Assembly (NCBI GenBank): GCA_965112735.1
Contig: OZ218962.1
Span: 248,001-312,000, forward strand
From: Phaeosaccion multiseriatum
Taxonomy: Eukaryota; Ochrophyta, other classes
Reading direction: 5' to 3'
Length of the DNA stretch: 64,000 bases
Below are positions 1-11,185 of the stretch, piece after piece; the first letter of the stretch is position 1; the number at the start of each line of letters is the position of its first letter. The position numbers were made by a program, and so were the translations under genes. The notes beneath the pieces were generated by a model. It worked only from the letters and a program-made list of their open reading frames with translations. It made no database searches and was not told where the DNA came from.

Positions 1-1
1 C

Positions 2-938
2 GCCGGCTTTCTGCGCAGCACTCTTCAGGAGAATCACCCTCTTTTCACGACACAGCTCTTCCGAGATCAAAGGTTGCTGGCGGACCTTTCAGAGCATGTC
101 GTGCTGAAGTATCCGGACGAGACGGACGAGATTTCTGCAACCGGGATTCCTCCCCACGTCGTGCAGCTGAGGCAATTCCAAGTCGTGGCGGACAGCGTGG
201 CCTCTCTAGGCGGCAAGCTTGAGGTGTTGGGCCAGACGATCAAGGTCGACTTGGAGACGCTGATCCGTGACGTTCTGGAGGAGAATGCACAGGCCTCTGG
301 CACTGTCACCAGTCTGGGTGTGAGCAGGGCCCTGCAGACGACCCTCGACGCAGCCTTTTCTAAGAGTGGGCTCAGCGACCTTCTCGCGGCTCACCAGGCA
401 GGCACTCTGGGCCTTGGTGAGGGTTCGAGCAGCGCCCCGCCCTCTTCTTCTTCTTGTGCAGGTGCAGATCAGCCACCTCTGTATCTCTACAACGGCCGGT
501 GGCATACCCTTCCCGAGCACTTTGAGGTCCCTAGCTTCACTGTGCGCGCTGCTTGGGAATTCACGACAGCAGACGTGCAGGGGAGGGCGGAGAAGCGAAG
601 GATGTCAAAATTTTGCTGTTTGATGGGTGCGATTGAATCCGCGGCGAAAGAAAAGGGGCTCTGGAAGGACAAGCCGACGCTTGAAGAAGCGCGAAGCATG
701 TTTGACGCAGTCAAAGACGCCTTTGACATCAAGTCTCGTTCTGATTCTCACAAGCGCCGCTTCAATCAGCTGGTGTGGACCACCGTGTATAATTTATGGA
801 GCGCGCAGCAGGCGGACGCGAAAAAACGGGCGAAGCGGGCGAGGGCGAAGGAAAGTGGCACTGGTGCAGACGAGTCGAAGGAGGGGGATGGAGGTGATAG
901 CGGTGCAGAGGACGACGAGGAGGGAGGTGGCAGCAGCA

Positions 939-972
<34 letters not shown>

Positions 973-1357
973 AACAGGAGGAGGCGGAGCCGGAGGAGGA
1001 CGAGGAGGAAGGGGTGGGGGAAGGGGGGCCCAAAAAAAACAGCGTACTGGTACTGGTACTGCTTCTGATGCTGCTTCTGCTGCTGCCTCTGATGCGGCCG
1101 CTGCGGCCGCTACTGCCGCTGCTGCCGCGTCAGCAGCGCCGTCGTTGGGCGGCTTGAGAGAGGGAGACATGGCCTTCACATGCTCGTATGGCTGTACTAA
1201 GCCCTCGCAAGTCAAGCTGTTCCTCTGCCCATCCGAAAGAGCGTGTGGAAACCTCGTGCACCACATGTGCACCGTCGAGTTTTGCGACAGCAAGGGTTTT
1301 GCGGAAGGCGATTTTGACTACTACTGTAAGCCATGCATGATTGAGGACGGACACTAA
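2..1357 (+). CDS. Crypton-like mobile-element protein, C-terminal part (5' end outside window)
   Basis: The frame is open from base 2 to a TAA at 1355-1357 (451 residues) with no start ATG in reach, so the gene begins outside the window. Near the window start it reads HPLFTTQLFRD and then TGIPPHVVQL, which I associate with the segment following the tyrosine recombinase in stramenopile Crypton-type elements. A second block around nt 478-620 (LYNGRWHTLPEHFEVP, then an aromatic-rich stretch) resembles the GCR1_C DNA-binding domain found in Cryptons. It is followed by a basic segment, an Ala/Gly-rich low-complexity region made by a GCT repeat near 940-970, and a C-terminal Cys/His cluster (nt 1172-1350; eight Cys and two His) that looks like a zinc finger. 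Recombinase catalytic residues would lie upstream and cannot be checked, so activity is unknown. The family call is from motif memory. Confidence 0.6.
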
Positions 1358-2357
1358 GTGTGTCTGTAAATATGAATACCATTGTTATCGTGGTAATACC
1401 ATTAAATCGTCATATCATAGCGTAGTATATTTTGGAGGAGGAGGGGAGAGATACACACACAAAAAAGGAGGGGGGGGGGGAGGGGCGCTACTGGTCCATA
1501 TTGGGTACTGTACTAAAAATACCCACTTTTAAAAAAATTGGGTACTAAAAATACCCACTTTCACCGAGTGGGGCATCTCGCCCCACCAAAACCGGTCATC
1601 AATAGATAAACTTGTCCAAGGGGAAGAAAAGAAAAGCCAATGAGCCTGGAGCCTGGAGGAGGGAGAGTTCGAGTTAGCCGTGCGTGCGGTCAAGAGGTCC
1701 GTCAAGCAAGAGGTGGCTGTGCTTGGCTGATGTTGAGGCGGCGGGTGGCTGAGGCGCGGCAGCAAGTCCGAAGAGGCAGCCAGTGAAGCCAGGACGTTGC
1801 ATTCGATATATATTCGCTTCTTGCATTGATTCATCCCTTGCTTGTACTTCATCTGATTGCTTGTACTTCTTCTAATTCATCCCTTGCTTGTACTTCATCA
1901 GTACAAGGCGAGATAGTAAGAAGAAAAAAATCGCTCAAGCTGCTGCTCTGCTCAGGGGGGGGGGGGGGCTGCGTTCGCTCCAAGCGCCGCCAAGAGTTAC
2001 TCACCGGTGGGCAGCATTCCGACCCCTCTCCCCTCTCCTCGTACCACTTACCACACACATAATCACACAAACACACACACACGCGCACGCGCACACACAT
2101 ACGGACATACGGACACAAATACGGACAGAAATAAAAAAGAACAAAAAACAAAAAACAAAAAACAAAGACAAAAGTAAGAAAAGGGCCCCTTTTGCCCCAA
2201 GGAAAGCCCCTCTGCGAGTGAGCACTGGCCGCGAAGCCACCAAGAGCACAAGCCTCTTTCTTGTGGCTGCCTGTTCGCCCCCACCTTCCCTTCCCTCCCC
2301 TCCCCTCCCCTTCCCTCCCCTCCCCTCCTCCCACCTCCCTCCCAGCCACCTCAGACG
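1358..2357. other. Intergenic: AT-rich repeats and microsatellites
   Basis: No credible gene is seen. Just after the Crypton-like ORF there are two direct copies of a ~25-bp AT-rich segment (about 1499-1531 and 1538-1562). Each contains the small palindrome GGGTA...TACCC. A GC hairpin (GTGGGGC...GCCCCAC) follows near 1568-1588. Near 1825-1905 the phrase TTGCTTGTACTTC is repeated three times. CA/CGCA and CCCCT runs fill about 2060-2340. The AT-rich pair could belong to the 3' end of the mobile element, which is inference. Confidence 0.4.
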
Positions 2358-3207
2358 CTACTTCCACCTCGGCCTATCCCTCTCCCCCCCCACCGCCGGG
2401 CTGCCCGGCCGCTGCTGCAATCCCGACCCCACCCCCGCCCCGAAGCCCGATCCTCCTGGCCCTACGGTAGCGTAGTAGCCACTCGGGCCCGACTTGGGTG
2501 CTGGGCTGGGCGCCCTCCTACGCTGCTGCCCCACGGGGTACAAGCCGGAGGAGGCTGCACTAGCACTACCTGGTGTCGGGGCAGGAGCCGTGGAAGCACG
2601 AGGGGCGGGGCTGGCCGATCGGCCCCTCCTGCTCTGCTGCATGGCCTGTTGCTGCTGTATCACCAACTGCTGCTGCTGCTGCTGCTGCTGGTGATGCATG
2701 GAATGCTGCATGCCCGCCAGAGACATGGCCATGGCAGCCGACGCGGAAGCCGCGCCCCCCGCCCCTCCTCGAGTGCCCCTGTCTGCCGAGAAGCGCCGCC
2801 GCGGCCCTGTTTCTGGCCCTGGTCCTGGCCCTACCCCCCGCCCCCTCTCGCCTCCTCCCCCTCCTGCTGCTGCTGTATCACCAACTGTCGTACTACTGTA
2901 CGCATTGAAAAGGTTCTGCGTCACGCCCATCCTGCCCATGGTCATACTCATACCCCCGCCCGCTCCCGCGCCCGCGCCCACGCTCCCGTCCGTCGAGCTG
3001 TCTTCAAAGGAGAGCTGTCGGGAGGGGCCCGGGCGCTGAGCGGGGCTCCTCCCTTGGGACGAGGCCGAGGACGCTCGCTTCGTGTTCGTCGAGAGAGCGG
3101 TGGGCTGCTGCTGCTGCGCTTGTCTGCTGTTGCTCCTTCCTCGTGACTGCCTGTTGCCGTCTCTACTCCCCCTCCCGCTGGCCCCGCCCAAGTCCTCGCC
3201 ACTCCTC

Positions 3208-3244
<37 letters not shown>

Positions 3245-3577
3245 TGCTCGCTCTCTTGTTCCGCGTCGGAGCGGGGGAGCCGTAACGGTAAGTCGGGGGC
3301 GCTTTGCTTCGTCCTGACCCCATCCTGCCCCCGCCGGACCCAGGAGAGGGTTTCCGAGCGGAGGAGGAGGGAGAGCGAGACATGAGGCCGGGGGACTCCC
3401 CTCCCACGGGGCTTAGCGTGTCTGACACGGGGCCAGCCCAGCCGTAAGTCAGTGACGGGGCCTGCGGGGAGTCTTGGCCGCCGTACCCACCGTTCTGCTG
3501 CTGCTGTTGACGCCTCTGCCTGAGCTCTTCCTGCTGGTGCTGCTGGAGGTACTGCTGATACTGCTGCTGTACCACCA

Positions 3578-3621
<44 letters not shown>

Positions 3622-4595
3622 TGTTGTTGCAGCTGCTGCTCCTGCATCTGGTACACCTGCTGCTGCTGAAGGGCGGAAGACGGGTTGCCGCTGCTCCCCG
3701 TGCTGCCGCGCCGGTTGGTTGCCCACCTCTGGCTTGCGTCGCCATTTGCACCTCTGCCAAGGACACCGGTGCAGAGGTCAGCAGGAGTGGACAAGGTGAG
3801 GAGTCGAGGACAGGGGTTACGGGAGGGTGGCAGTCGTGGTCATTAGGAGGGAAAGCCACACTTGACAGAGCGAAGCTCCCCGCCATCGCCACGGAAGAAA
3901 GCGTTGGGTGTAACGGTTTGAAGCGCATGGATACTGATCTATCGAGGTAAACAACAACTGAAACTCAACGCGTGCCACTCACCTCGCGCTGGGGAGCATG
4001 CCCACCGTGGCTCGGACGGGTCCTCCTTGCTGAAACGCCGCCATGCCTCCTCCTCCTCCTCCTCCTCCTCCTCCTCCGCCTCCTCCTCCTCCTCCTCCTC
4101 CTCCTCCTCCACCACCACCACCACCACCACCACCACCACCACCACCACCGCTGGCAGGCCGAGCCCCGCTCTTGCTTGTGCTGTTCGTGACATAGCTGCT
4201 GCTACTACCACCGTTGCTACTGGCCTTCGTGGGGGAGGAGGAGGACGACGACGACAGCCCCGAGCTTCGGATCTCGCGCAGTGCGGACGTTGTCATTTGT
4301 GAGCCCTCCGAAGCACCATCTCTCTTGCTGCTGGTGATGCTGTTGCTGCTGCTGGTACGGCTGCTGGCAGTGAGCCCACCGCTGCCGCTGTTGGTGATTC
4401 CGTTGCTGCTTGCGGTGCGGTGAGGGCTGGGCATGGCGGGGGGGCGAGCCTGACGCGCTGAGCCGGGCCGCGCCCCTCCCACCACCACCTCACCTCCCCC
4501 TCCTCCTGCTGCTGCTGCCCCAGGAGAGGGAGGAGCAAGCAGCGGTCCACTACCCCCTCTCTCACTCTCACCGGGAAAGGTGCCGGTGGTCGCCA

Positions 4596-4634
<39 letters not shown>

Positions 4635-5892
4635 GGTAAAGGAGACTGTTACTCGATCCAGACGGCATGAGTCCGTACGGCGGGTACCCCTGCTCCCGAG
4701 ACCCAATCTGCTGAGTCGTCGGGGAACCCTGAGCCCCACCGTCGCCTTGCTGCTGCGCCGCCATCCGGCTGCCCATATGACTGCCGTTGCTGCTGCTACT
4801 GCTGCTGTCCCCCCCCGGGGACGCAGGGCCTATCCGCTGGAACAGGGGTTGCTGCTGCTGTTGCTGTTGCTGCGACTGGGATGGAGAGTGGAGCTGCTGT
4901 GGGAGCTGCGTCCACCCCTGCCCTGCTCCCACTCCCGTTCCTGCCGCCGCCGGCTGTGGACTCGAGGAACCTGGACTCGGCTTGGGACTCGGCGGTTTCC
5001 GCTTCGTGGGGTTTGGCTGCTGGGCAAGCTCCTGCAGGGAGGCGGCGGCTGCTCTGCTTGCCTTGGGGCCCCAGGCGTTGCCGTCAGCGTCGCTTGTGCT
5101 GTTGGTGCTGCTGTTGTCGTTGCTGCTGCTGCTGCTGGTGCTGCTGCCAATGCCAGGGGCACTGGCACTGCCCATATGCTTCCTGTGGCTGCTGCTGCTG
5201 CTGCTACTCTTGGTAGGGGACGCTACTGGAAGATCGAAGTCCGACACAGAGTCCATCGACTGAGATGAAGAACTGCGACGGTACGACCGAGGGTTGCCAG
5301 GCTGGGGTTGTGGGGGGGGGGGGGAGGAAGCAGGAGAGGAGGGAAACGGCAGGACAACAAAGAATAAAGGTGAGGGAGGGAAGGAGGGAAGGAGGGAAGG
5401 AGGGAAAGCAAGAAAGGAAGAAAGCGAGGGGTGCCTGTGCCCTCGCACCAGGCGCACACGGCACTCAGCAAGTCATTGAGTGCGTGGCGGCTCACTCGAC
5501 TTGCACACAGCGCAGCCCGACCGATGGCGATGGCACCTCACGCACCTCTCTAAGAAGCAAAGACGAGGAGGTCGTGGTGCTTCCCGTGGAGTCGTCCTCG
5601 CCGCCCCCAAACTGCTGCTGCTGTATCGCCAACTGCTGCCCCTCCTGGCCGGACCTCGCAGAGGACACACTGAGGTTCTCGGTGAAGCTCTCGGAGGACT
5701 CCGACGAAGAACTGCGACCAACGCTCTTGGCACTCGGGGCAGCCAGGCTGCTGGACAGAGTGGCGTTCGGAGGTGGGGGCTGGGTGTGGGGCTGGCGTTC
5801 GTGGTGGTGGTGCTGCTGCTGCTCCTTCTGTCCTTCCGACGCGTCCCTCCCACCAACTCCACTACTACTGCTCCTACTACTATTGCTACTAT

Positions 5893-5936
<44 letters not shown>

Positions 5937-8900
5937 TTACTATTACTACTATCACCCCCAGCACCACCACCACCACCACCACCACCACCAGTAGCAGCAG
6001 CGGCAGGCGCCCCGGCTGTCGCACCAGAAGAGGCAGACTCCATGTGTTTGCCCCTGGCCGGCCTCTCCCCCCCCTGCTTGGGGGAGCGTGAACCGTCCTC
6101 AACCTCTCTGACCAGCGCGCTGAGCCTTCTCTCAGGGCTGGTCCAGCGGTTATTTTCCGCCTTCTCGCACTTGTCGTCTGTGGATTCTCCATCGTCGTAA
6201 TCTGTGGCGGTCTCCGCCCGCTTACCCCTCGTCCCTGCTGCGTCCTGCCCCTCTTGACTGCCTCGCCGGCGACGCCCGTTGCTATTTCCTCCCTCGTTCT
6301 CCTTCTCCTTGCTACGGCTTCGATGATGCTTCGACTTTTTGTCTCGACTCTTGCGCCGGTGGTGCCCCCCACCCCCTCCTGCCCCCCCCTCCTCCTTGTC
6401 TCCACCCTCCTCCTCCTCCTGCTGCTTCTCCCCACCCTCCTGCTCTTGCTCCTTCTCCTTCTGCTCGTCTCCGCCCTTCTTCTCGCCTCCGTTACTACCT
6501 TCCCCCTCACCCTGCCCATCCTTGCCGTCCTCGGACGTCCTCCTCCTCCGCCGCTTTCCGCCACTCTCTCCGGTCCCGAGGGGAGAAGACGCGTCCTGGC
6601 GCCTCTCCCTCTCCCCTCCTCGACCTTCGCTGCTGGCCTCCTTGGTCGCCACCCCTGCTCCCCCTCCACCTCCTGCCAGCAGCGGTGAAGCGCCCCCCGC
6701 CGTCTCCTTCTTTGCCTGGCTCACCACAGATGCCGCTGCAGCTCTCACTGCTGTATCACCAAGTGCTCCTACTTGTTGGCCCGTGGCATGACTGCCCTCG
6801 TCGAGCTCTTCCACCACCACGTCGGCCTCATCCTCGTCCGTGAGTTCGACATCCTTCCCTTCTCCGTCGTTGCCGACTCTGCCGCTCTCTGCGCTTGCTC
6901 CTCTCCCCTCTGATACGACAGGCCCACCACCACCACCACCACCACCACCACCACCACCACCACCACCAGCCCCTCCAGCCGCAGTTGGTGATACAGCAGC
7001 AGCGGTGACTTGCTCGCCTTGCTTGCTTTGCTTTTGCTGCTGCTCGACCTCGCCCTTGCCTTGCCCTCCCTGCTGCTGTATCACCAACTGCTGCTGCTGC
7101 TGCTGCTGCTGTGGTATCCTGTCTCCGGCCTCTCTCTTGGACACGGCATTGGCATTGCTGCTACTCTCCTGGTGCGTGGTGTCAGGCACTGTCGAAGTGG
7201 GGGCTCCACTCTGCCCGCCTCCTGCTCTCACCGCTGCCTCTCTCCCTGCCCCTGCTCCTGCACCTCTGCCCGTCGCCTTGCTCAGGCCCGTCTCCTTGGG
7301 CCTTTTGAGGATCCCAACTGGAGCCTTCCGCCCATGGCCCCCACGTAGACTCGGAGCCCCGTTCTGCCTTCCCTGGCCGAGCCGCTGCTGCTGTAGCGGC
7401 TGCTGCGGCTGCCCCTCCTGAGGGACGAGGGAGTTATAACTGCTATTGCGTGGCCGTTCGAGCGATCCTGCTCCTATCCCGCCGTTCCAAAAGTGCATGC
7501 TGCCGCTACCGCTACCGCTACCACTGCCACTACCTCCCTTCGATGACTTACTGCCTGACGATCCCCGGGGGGCGCTGGCCGAGGAGGAGTCTATCCATCG
7601 CAGTCGGGTGGCCTCGTGGTCCTGAAAGGGGATGCAGGGAGGCGGGATGGCGTCGATCTGGGCCTGGCTGTTGAGGTAAGAGGCTACAAGCACGCGCTCC
7701 TCCTCCGCCACCGCTTCTGTGGGATACAAGTCCATAGGATGGCAGTCGATGGGGAGGGGAGGGGAGGGGAGGGGAGGGGTTTACAATTCGGGGCTAGTGA
7801 GGGTTGAGGAAAACGTTTCATATCGGACAAGAGAAAGGCGAAGCGTCACCACACACCCCTTAGAAAGCGCCCTCAATGAAAATTCAAATGCAGCCCCCGT
7901 TGGACCCCCATAAATGTGTGGGAAACTGTGGGGGGGTTGTGTTCGCTGCTCCTCACTCACCATCTTCGCTGTCGGTTACGATGCCCCCCTGAGATACACG
8001 GAAGAGAGGACAAAGGGATTTAGCAAGAGGGTAAGGGCCAGGGGGAGGGAGAGGCAGGGGGGTTGAGGGAGGCGGAGCGGCGAGAGTCAAGTAACTGACT
8101 GGGGATGGCGACGACGCTGAGTCACAGATGACCACAGAGGAGCACCAACAGACCGCAAAGACGAATCTGCCCGCTTCTTTGCTCACCACCCCGAGCCAGA
8201 CTAGCGTCTCTTCTCCCTTGCTTCCCCGCCCCCGGATCGACCCCCCTTGGGACTGATACACCCCCCGGGACTGACCTCATTCTTGCCGCCCACTTGCCCC
8301 GTGGAGGCCCGGCGCTTCTTGGAGCCTGCAGCGCCCAAGCCCAGCAGGCCCTTCTTGCTCCCCGAAACCGCTCTGCCGCTTCCCCCCTTGCCGAAACCAC
8401 CCGCGCGAGAGGTTTCGGGCAGCACGATCCACTCTGAGTGGCGTTGTCGGTCCGCCTCTGTGGCTTCTCGGCCGCTGCCGAACCAAAGCATGGCGAGCCG
8501 CTTATCCAGCATGAACAACTGATGTGGTGCAGCGGGACAGGAGGAAAGATGCGCGGGTTGGGAGGGGGAGGGGGAGGGGGAGGGGGAGGGACGGACGTTA
8601 GCTACATGTTTCCCCTATTTCCATCTGTGGTTTGCCTAAAAGGAATGGATGTGAGGGCGGGTGTTGGGTACGCGGGACAGGGGACAGAGCACAGAGAACA
8701 GAGGACAGACGGTGAAGGACAGAGGACAGAAAAGCCAACTTGAACAACCAACTTGCCCAGGCCCTGCAACCCTCTCCCTGGCTCTCTTGTCCCTCCCCCC
8801 CCTGATTCTCCTTCCCCTCCTGCCCGACCCACCTGTTGCATGAAGCCGTGGTTGGGCGCGGCGTCCGGCCGCTTGCTGTAGAGGAAGTCTCTGACCTTGT

Positions 8901-10357
8901 CGAAGCCCCAGCGAAACTTTCGCATCATGTAGGCCATTACGCACGCCACGCAGCGGCTGAGGGGATCGAGATTCCAGAGTGTCGGGGGGTTCGAAACAGA
9001 GTATCGAGGAGGTCGAGATATAGAGGATGGATAGAGGATAGAGGAGTAGCAAGTGAGAGATTGAGTGAGTGAGTGACTGGTGTGAGTGGGTGACTGCAAG
9101 AGTGGGTCAGAGAGTGAGGGAGGGAGGGAGTGAGTGAGTGAGTGGGTGAGTGAGTGAGTGAGCGAGTGAGTGAGTGCGTGAGTGAGTGAGTGTGTGAGTG
9201 TGTGAGTGAGTGTGTGAGTGAGTGAGTGAGTGAGTGAGTGAGTGCATGAGTGAGTGAGTGAGTGAGTGAGTGAGTGAGTGAGTGAGTGAGTGAGTCAGTG
9301 AGTGAGTCAGAGAGTGAGGGAGGGAGGGATTGAGTGAGTGAGGAGGTCAGTGAGAGAATGTGCGAGTGAGCGAGTGGTGTGAGTGCGTGAGTGAGTGAGT
9401 GAGTGAGTGTGTGAGTGAGTGAGTGAGTGAGTGAGTGAGTGAGTGAGTGAGTGAGTGAGTGAGTGAGTGAGTGAGTGAGTGAGTGAGTGAGTGAGTGAGT
9501 GAGTGAGTGAGTGAGTAAGTAAGAGAGCGAGTGAGCGAGTGGGTCAGTGAGGACGCGGGTCAGGGAAGAGAGCATAAAAAACTGGACAGAAGAACAGACC
9601 TGTTGCCAAGCATGCTGTGCACGAGTACGGCGTCGCCATCGGTAAGAGCCTCGTCGATGAAGTCGGCGATCTGATTGATGACGATGTTCCCTCCGTCAAA
9701 CAGCGGGTACTGCACCGAGTCCTCCCAGGGGAAGGTGAGGTAGCGCAGACCGTGCTGCTCCCAGAGGTTCGGCAGCTGACGGCCGGCGCAGCTGGTTGGT
9801 GATGGGAGAGGAGTAGACACGGATGACAGCCGGGGGGGGGGGGGGGGGCATGATGATGTTACGTGGGGGTGGTGAGAACAGGGGGGGGGGGGGGGGGAGA
9901 ATGGGGGGGGGGGCAGAGAGAGAGGAGGTGGAGGGGGGGTTCAGAGAGAGGGGTGAGGAGGGGGGAGGAGACAGAGGGGGAGGGAGAGGGATGAGAGAAG
10001 AGGAGACAGACAGAAGAGAGACAGAGAAGGGAAAAGGAAGAGGAAGAATATGTGGACATGGAGAGGGAGAAATGGCCGGCGCCATGAGCATAGAGGACGG
10101 AGCGAGAAGAAAAACGCAAATGCGGGCACAAGGTCAGCACCGCTACAGTACGATGGTGCGGGGAAACACAGGAAGGAGTAATTTCGTCTTGTGCTTCTTC
10201 CCCGGTTCCAACCCCCCAACCCCCCTCTCTTGCAGTGCCATTTGCACATGCACACTCACTTGATTATATACGTGATTTTGTTGAGCTCGATGAACTCCGG
10301 GTCCTGACTGCTCTCGGCATCGCCGATGAACAGCCCGTCTTTAATTTTCGTGGCCAT
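2358..10357 (-). CDS. DUSP-like pseudophosphatase (catalytic Cys to Ser) with giant low-complexity tail
   Basis: Eight exons on the minus strand keep frame across GT-AG introns: 10357-10260, 9791-9600, 8956-8833, 8518-8276, 7988-7961, 7716-5546, 5301-3983, 3753-2358, giving about 1856 aa. The first ~160 residues form a dual-specificity phosphatase fold: start MATKIKDGLFIGDAESSQD, then NCAGRQLPNLW, a Leu-rich helix, and the signature loop VLVHSMLGNSRC. The P-loop pattern HCxxGxxR is HSMLGNSR here, so the nucleophilic Cys is Ser; the CAC AGC codons are at about 9621-9616 within exon 2, and the loop crosses the exon 2/3 junction. Such proteins usually bind phosphoproteins without cleaving them. 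The rest is Gln-, Ser-, Gly- and Pro-rich low complexity with a Glu/Lys/Arg-rich patch. It is encoded by many CTG, TCC, CAC and ACT repeats and by seven copies of the dispersed motif. A role in signalling or scaffolding is inference. Confidence 0.72.
2652..2672 (+). repeat. Dispersed motif copy 1 (TATCACCAAC)
   Basis: Copy of the dispersed motif with core CTGTATCACCAACTGCTG, in the last exon of the pseudophosphatase gene, read on the minus strand as QQLVIQQQ. It is followed directly by a CTG run. Confidence 0.8.
2870..2890 (+). repeat. Dispersed motif copy 2
   Basis: Same core as copy 1 with the last bases altered (CTGTCG). On the minus strand it is read in a different frame from copy 1, as TVGDTAAA. 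Confidence 0.75.
3564..3584 (+). repeat. Dispersed motif copy 3 (TACCACC variant)
   Basis: One-base variant (TACCACC for TATCACC), read as QQLVVQQQ in the pseudophosphatase and flanked on both sides by CTG repeats. Confidence 0.75.
4045..4149 (+). repeat. Adjacent (TCC)n and (ACC)n microsatellites in coding exon
   Basis: A TCC run (~4045-4110) passes directly into an ACC run (~4111-4149) inside exon 7 of the pseudophosphatase. The frame used on the minus strand gives a long poly-Gly stretch. Confidence 0.85.
5618..5638 (+). repeat. Dispersed motif copy 4 (TATCGCC variant)
   Basis: One-base variant of the core, read as QQLAIQQQ on the minus strand near the 3' end of exon 6 of the pseudophosphatase. 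Confidence 0.75.
5876..5990 (+). repeat. (ACT)n followed by (CAC)n in coding exon
   Basis: About 20 ACT units with a few TAT/ATT interruptions, then about 10 CAC units. On the minus strand they encode a poly-Ser/Asn run and a poly-Gly run of the pseudophosphatase tail. Confidence 0.85.
6748..6768 (+). repeat. Dispersed motif copy 5 (diverged 3' end)
   Basis: CTGCTGTATCACCAA is intact but the end is GTGCTC instead of CTGCTG. It is read as ALGDTAV on the minus strand, the same frame as copy 2. Confidence 0.65.
6979..6999 (-). repeat. Dispersed motif copy 6 (opposite orientation)
   Basis: CAGTTGGTGATACAGCAG lies on the plus strand, inverted relative to copies 1-5. The same minus-strand exon therefore reads it as AVSPTAA, showing that neither frame nor orientation is constrained. 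Confidence 0.8.
7073..7093 (+). repeat. Dispersed motif copy 7
   Basis: Perfect core, read as QQLVIQQQ in the pseudophosphatase and followed by a CTG run. It lies only ~75 bp from the inverted copy 6. Confidence 0.8.
9058..9535 (+). repeat. (GAGT)n tetranucleotide microsatellite in intron
   Basis: About 480 bp of GAGT/GTGA repeats with scattered GTGT, GCGA and GGGA variants and one larger internal duplication (the block with GTCAGAGAGTGAGGGAGGGA occurs near 9108 and 9307). It fills most of the intron between exons 2 and 3 of the pseudophosphatase gene (8957-9599), splitting its signature loop. Confidence 0.9.
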
Positions 10358-11185
10358 TGCAAATGCAAATACTTACTGGACTACCCCCCTCCAGGAACTG
10401 CCACTGCCCGCCGCTGCAACCACAGAGAGCGTGTGTAGAAGAGAGCAAAGGGAGGTGAGAGAGCGGTGAGAGCCTCCAAGCGGGGGACTGGCAGAGGCAG
10501 ACAAGTCGGCTTCGCTGTTCCTATGCCCAGTGCAGAAGCAAGTAGGGAAGGAGGAATAGCACGCAGAGAAGGGACAAGAACGTGACGAACACACCAAAGA
10601 TACCTTCAGAGGCACAGGTCCGCCGCACCCCCTGCAGCCATCAAGGCCCCGTCTCGTCACTTGCAAAGAAGGAAGAGTGGGCGCCAGGCGAAGAGACGAT
10701 ATCAAGAAAGAATAGGAGAGACGCGGGGAAAGCCTTTCCTTCCGAGGCACCCTCCCTCAATGGGAAGTAGTGCTAGCAGCACAAGAGGTTCCTTGTATCC
10801 CTCCCATCCCTGCGGCTCCAAAAATCACTTTCCCCTCCTGCCAAATCGGTTTCGGCCTAGGAGAGAGCGTGTAGAGTGCCATCCTGGTGTGAACGTTCTC
10901 ACGATCTTCTCACCGTTCTCACCGTTCGTCACCAACCATACAAGAGATTGTGGGCTCAGTATTGGCGCGCTTGAGGTGAGTGGTGGCGTGATTGCGTTTG
11001 AGGCAGGCACGAAGGTGGTACGGTAGGAGGTTCATCCTGAGTGTGCCTTGGAGATGCCTCGCCTCTGCCTCATCAACGCGTACCTTCTGACTGACAAGAT
11101 GAGGGAGAGAGAGACAGACATGCTCATTTACATTGCTGTATTGCTGTACTGCGTGTGACGGGCAATAGTCCCCGGTCCGCACACA
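10358..11185. other. Intergenic between pseudophosphatase start and LRR gene end
   Basis: No convincing gene on either strand. It should contain the promoter of the minus-strand pseudophosphatase gene and the 3' UTR of the LRR gene. No promoter element could be assigned. Confidence 0.4.

Noticed and set aside
5473-6669. Long minus-strand frame of ~400 codons overlapping exon 6 of the pseudophosphatase gene
   Set aside because: It is a shadow of the true exon in another frame: poly-Arg and poly-Val runs from the same ACT/CAC repeats, no splice continuity and no domain.
9058-9535. Coding region made of SLTH repeats (minus strand, ~210 codons)
   Set aside because: It is the translated GAGT microsatellite inside an intron defined by good splice sites that rebuild the DUSP signature loop.
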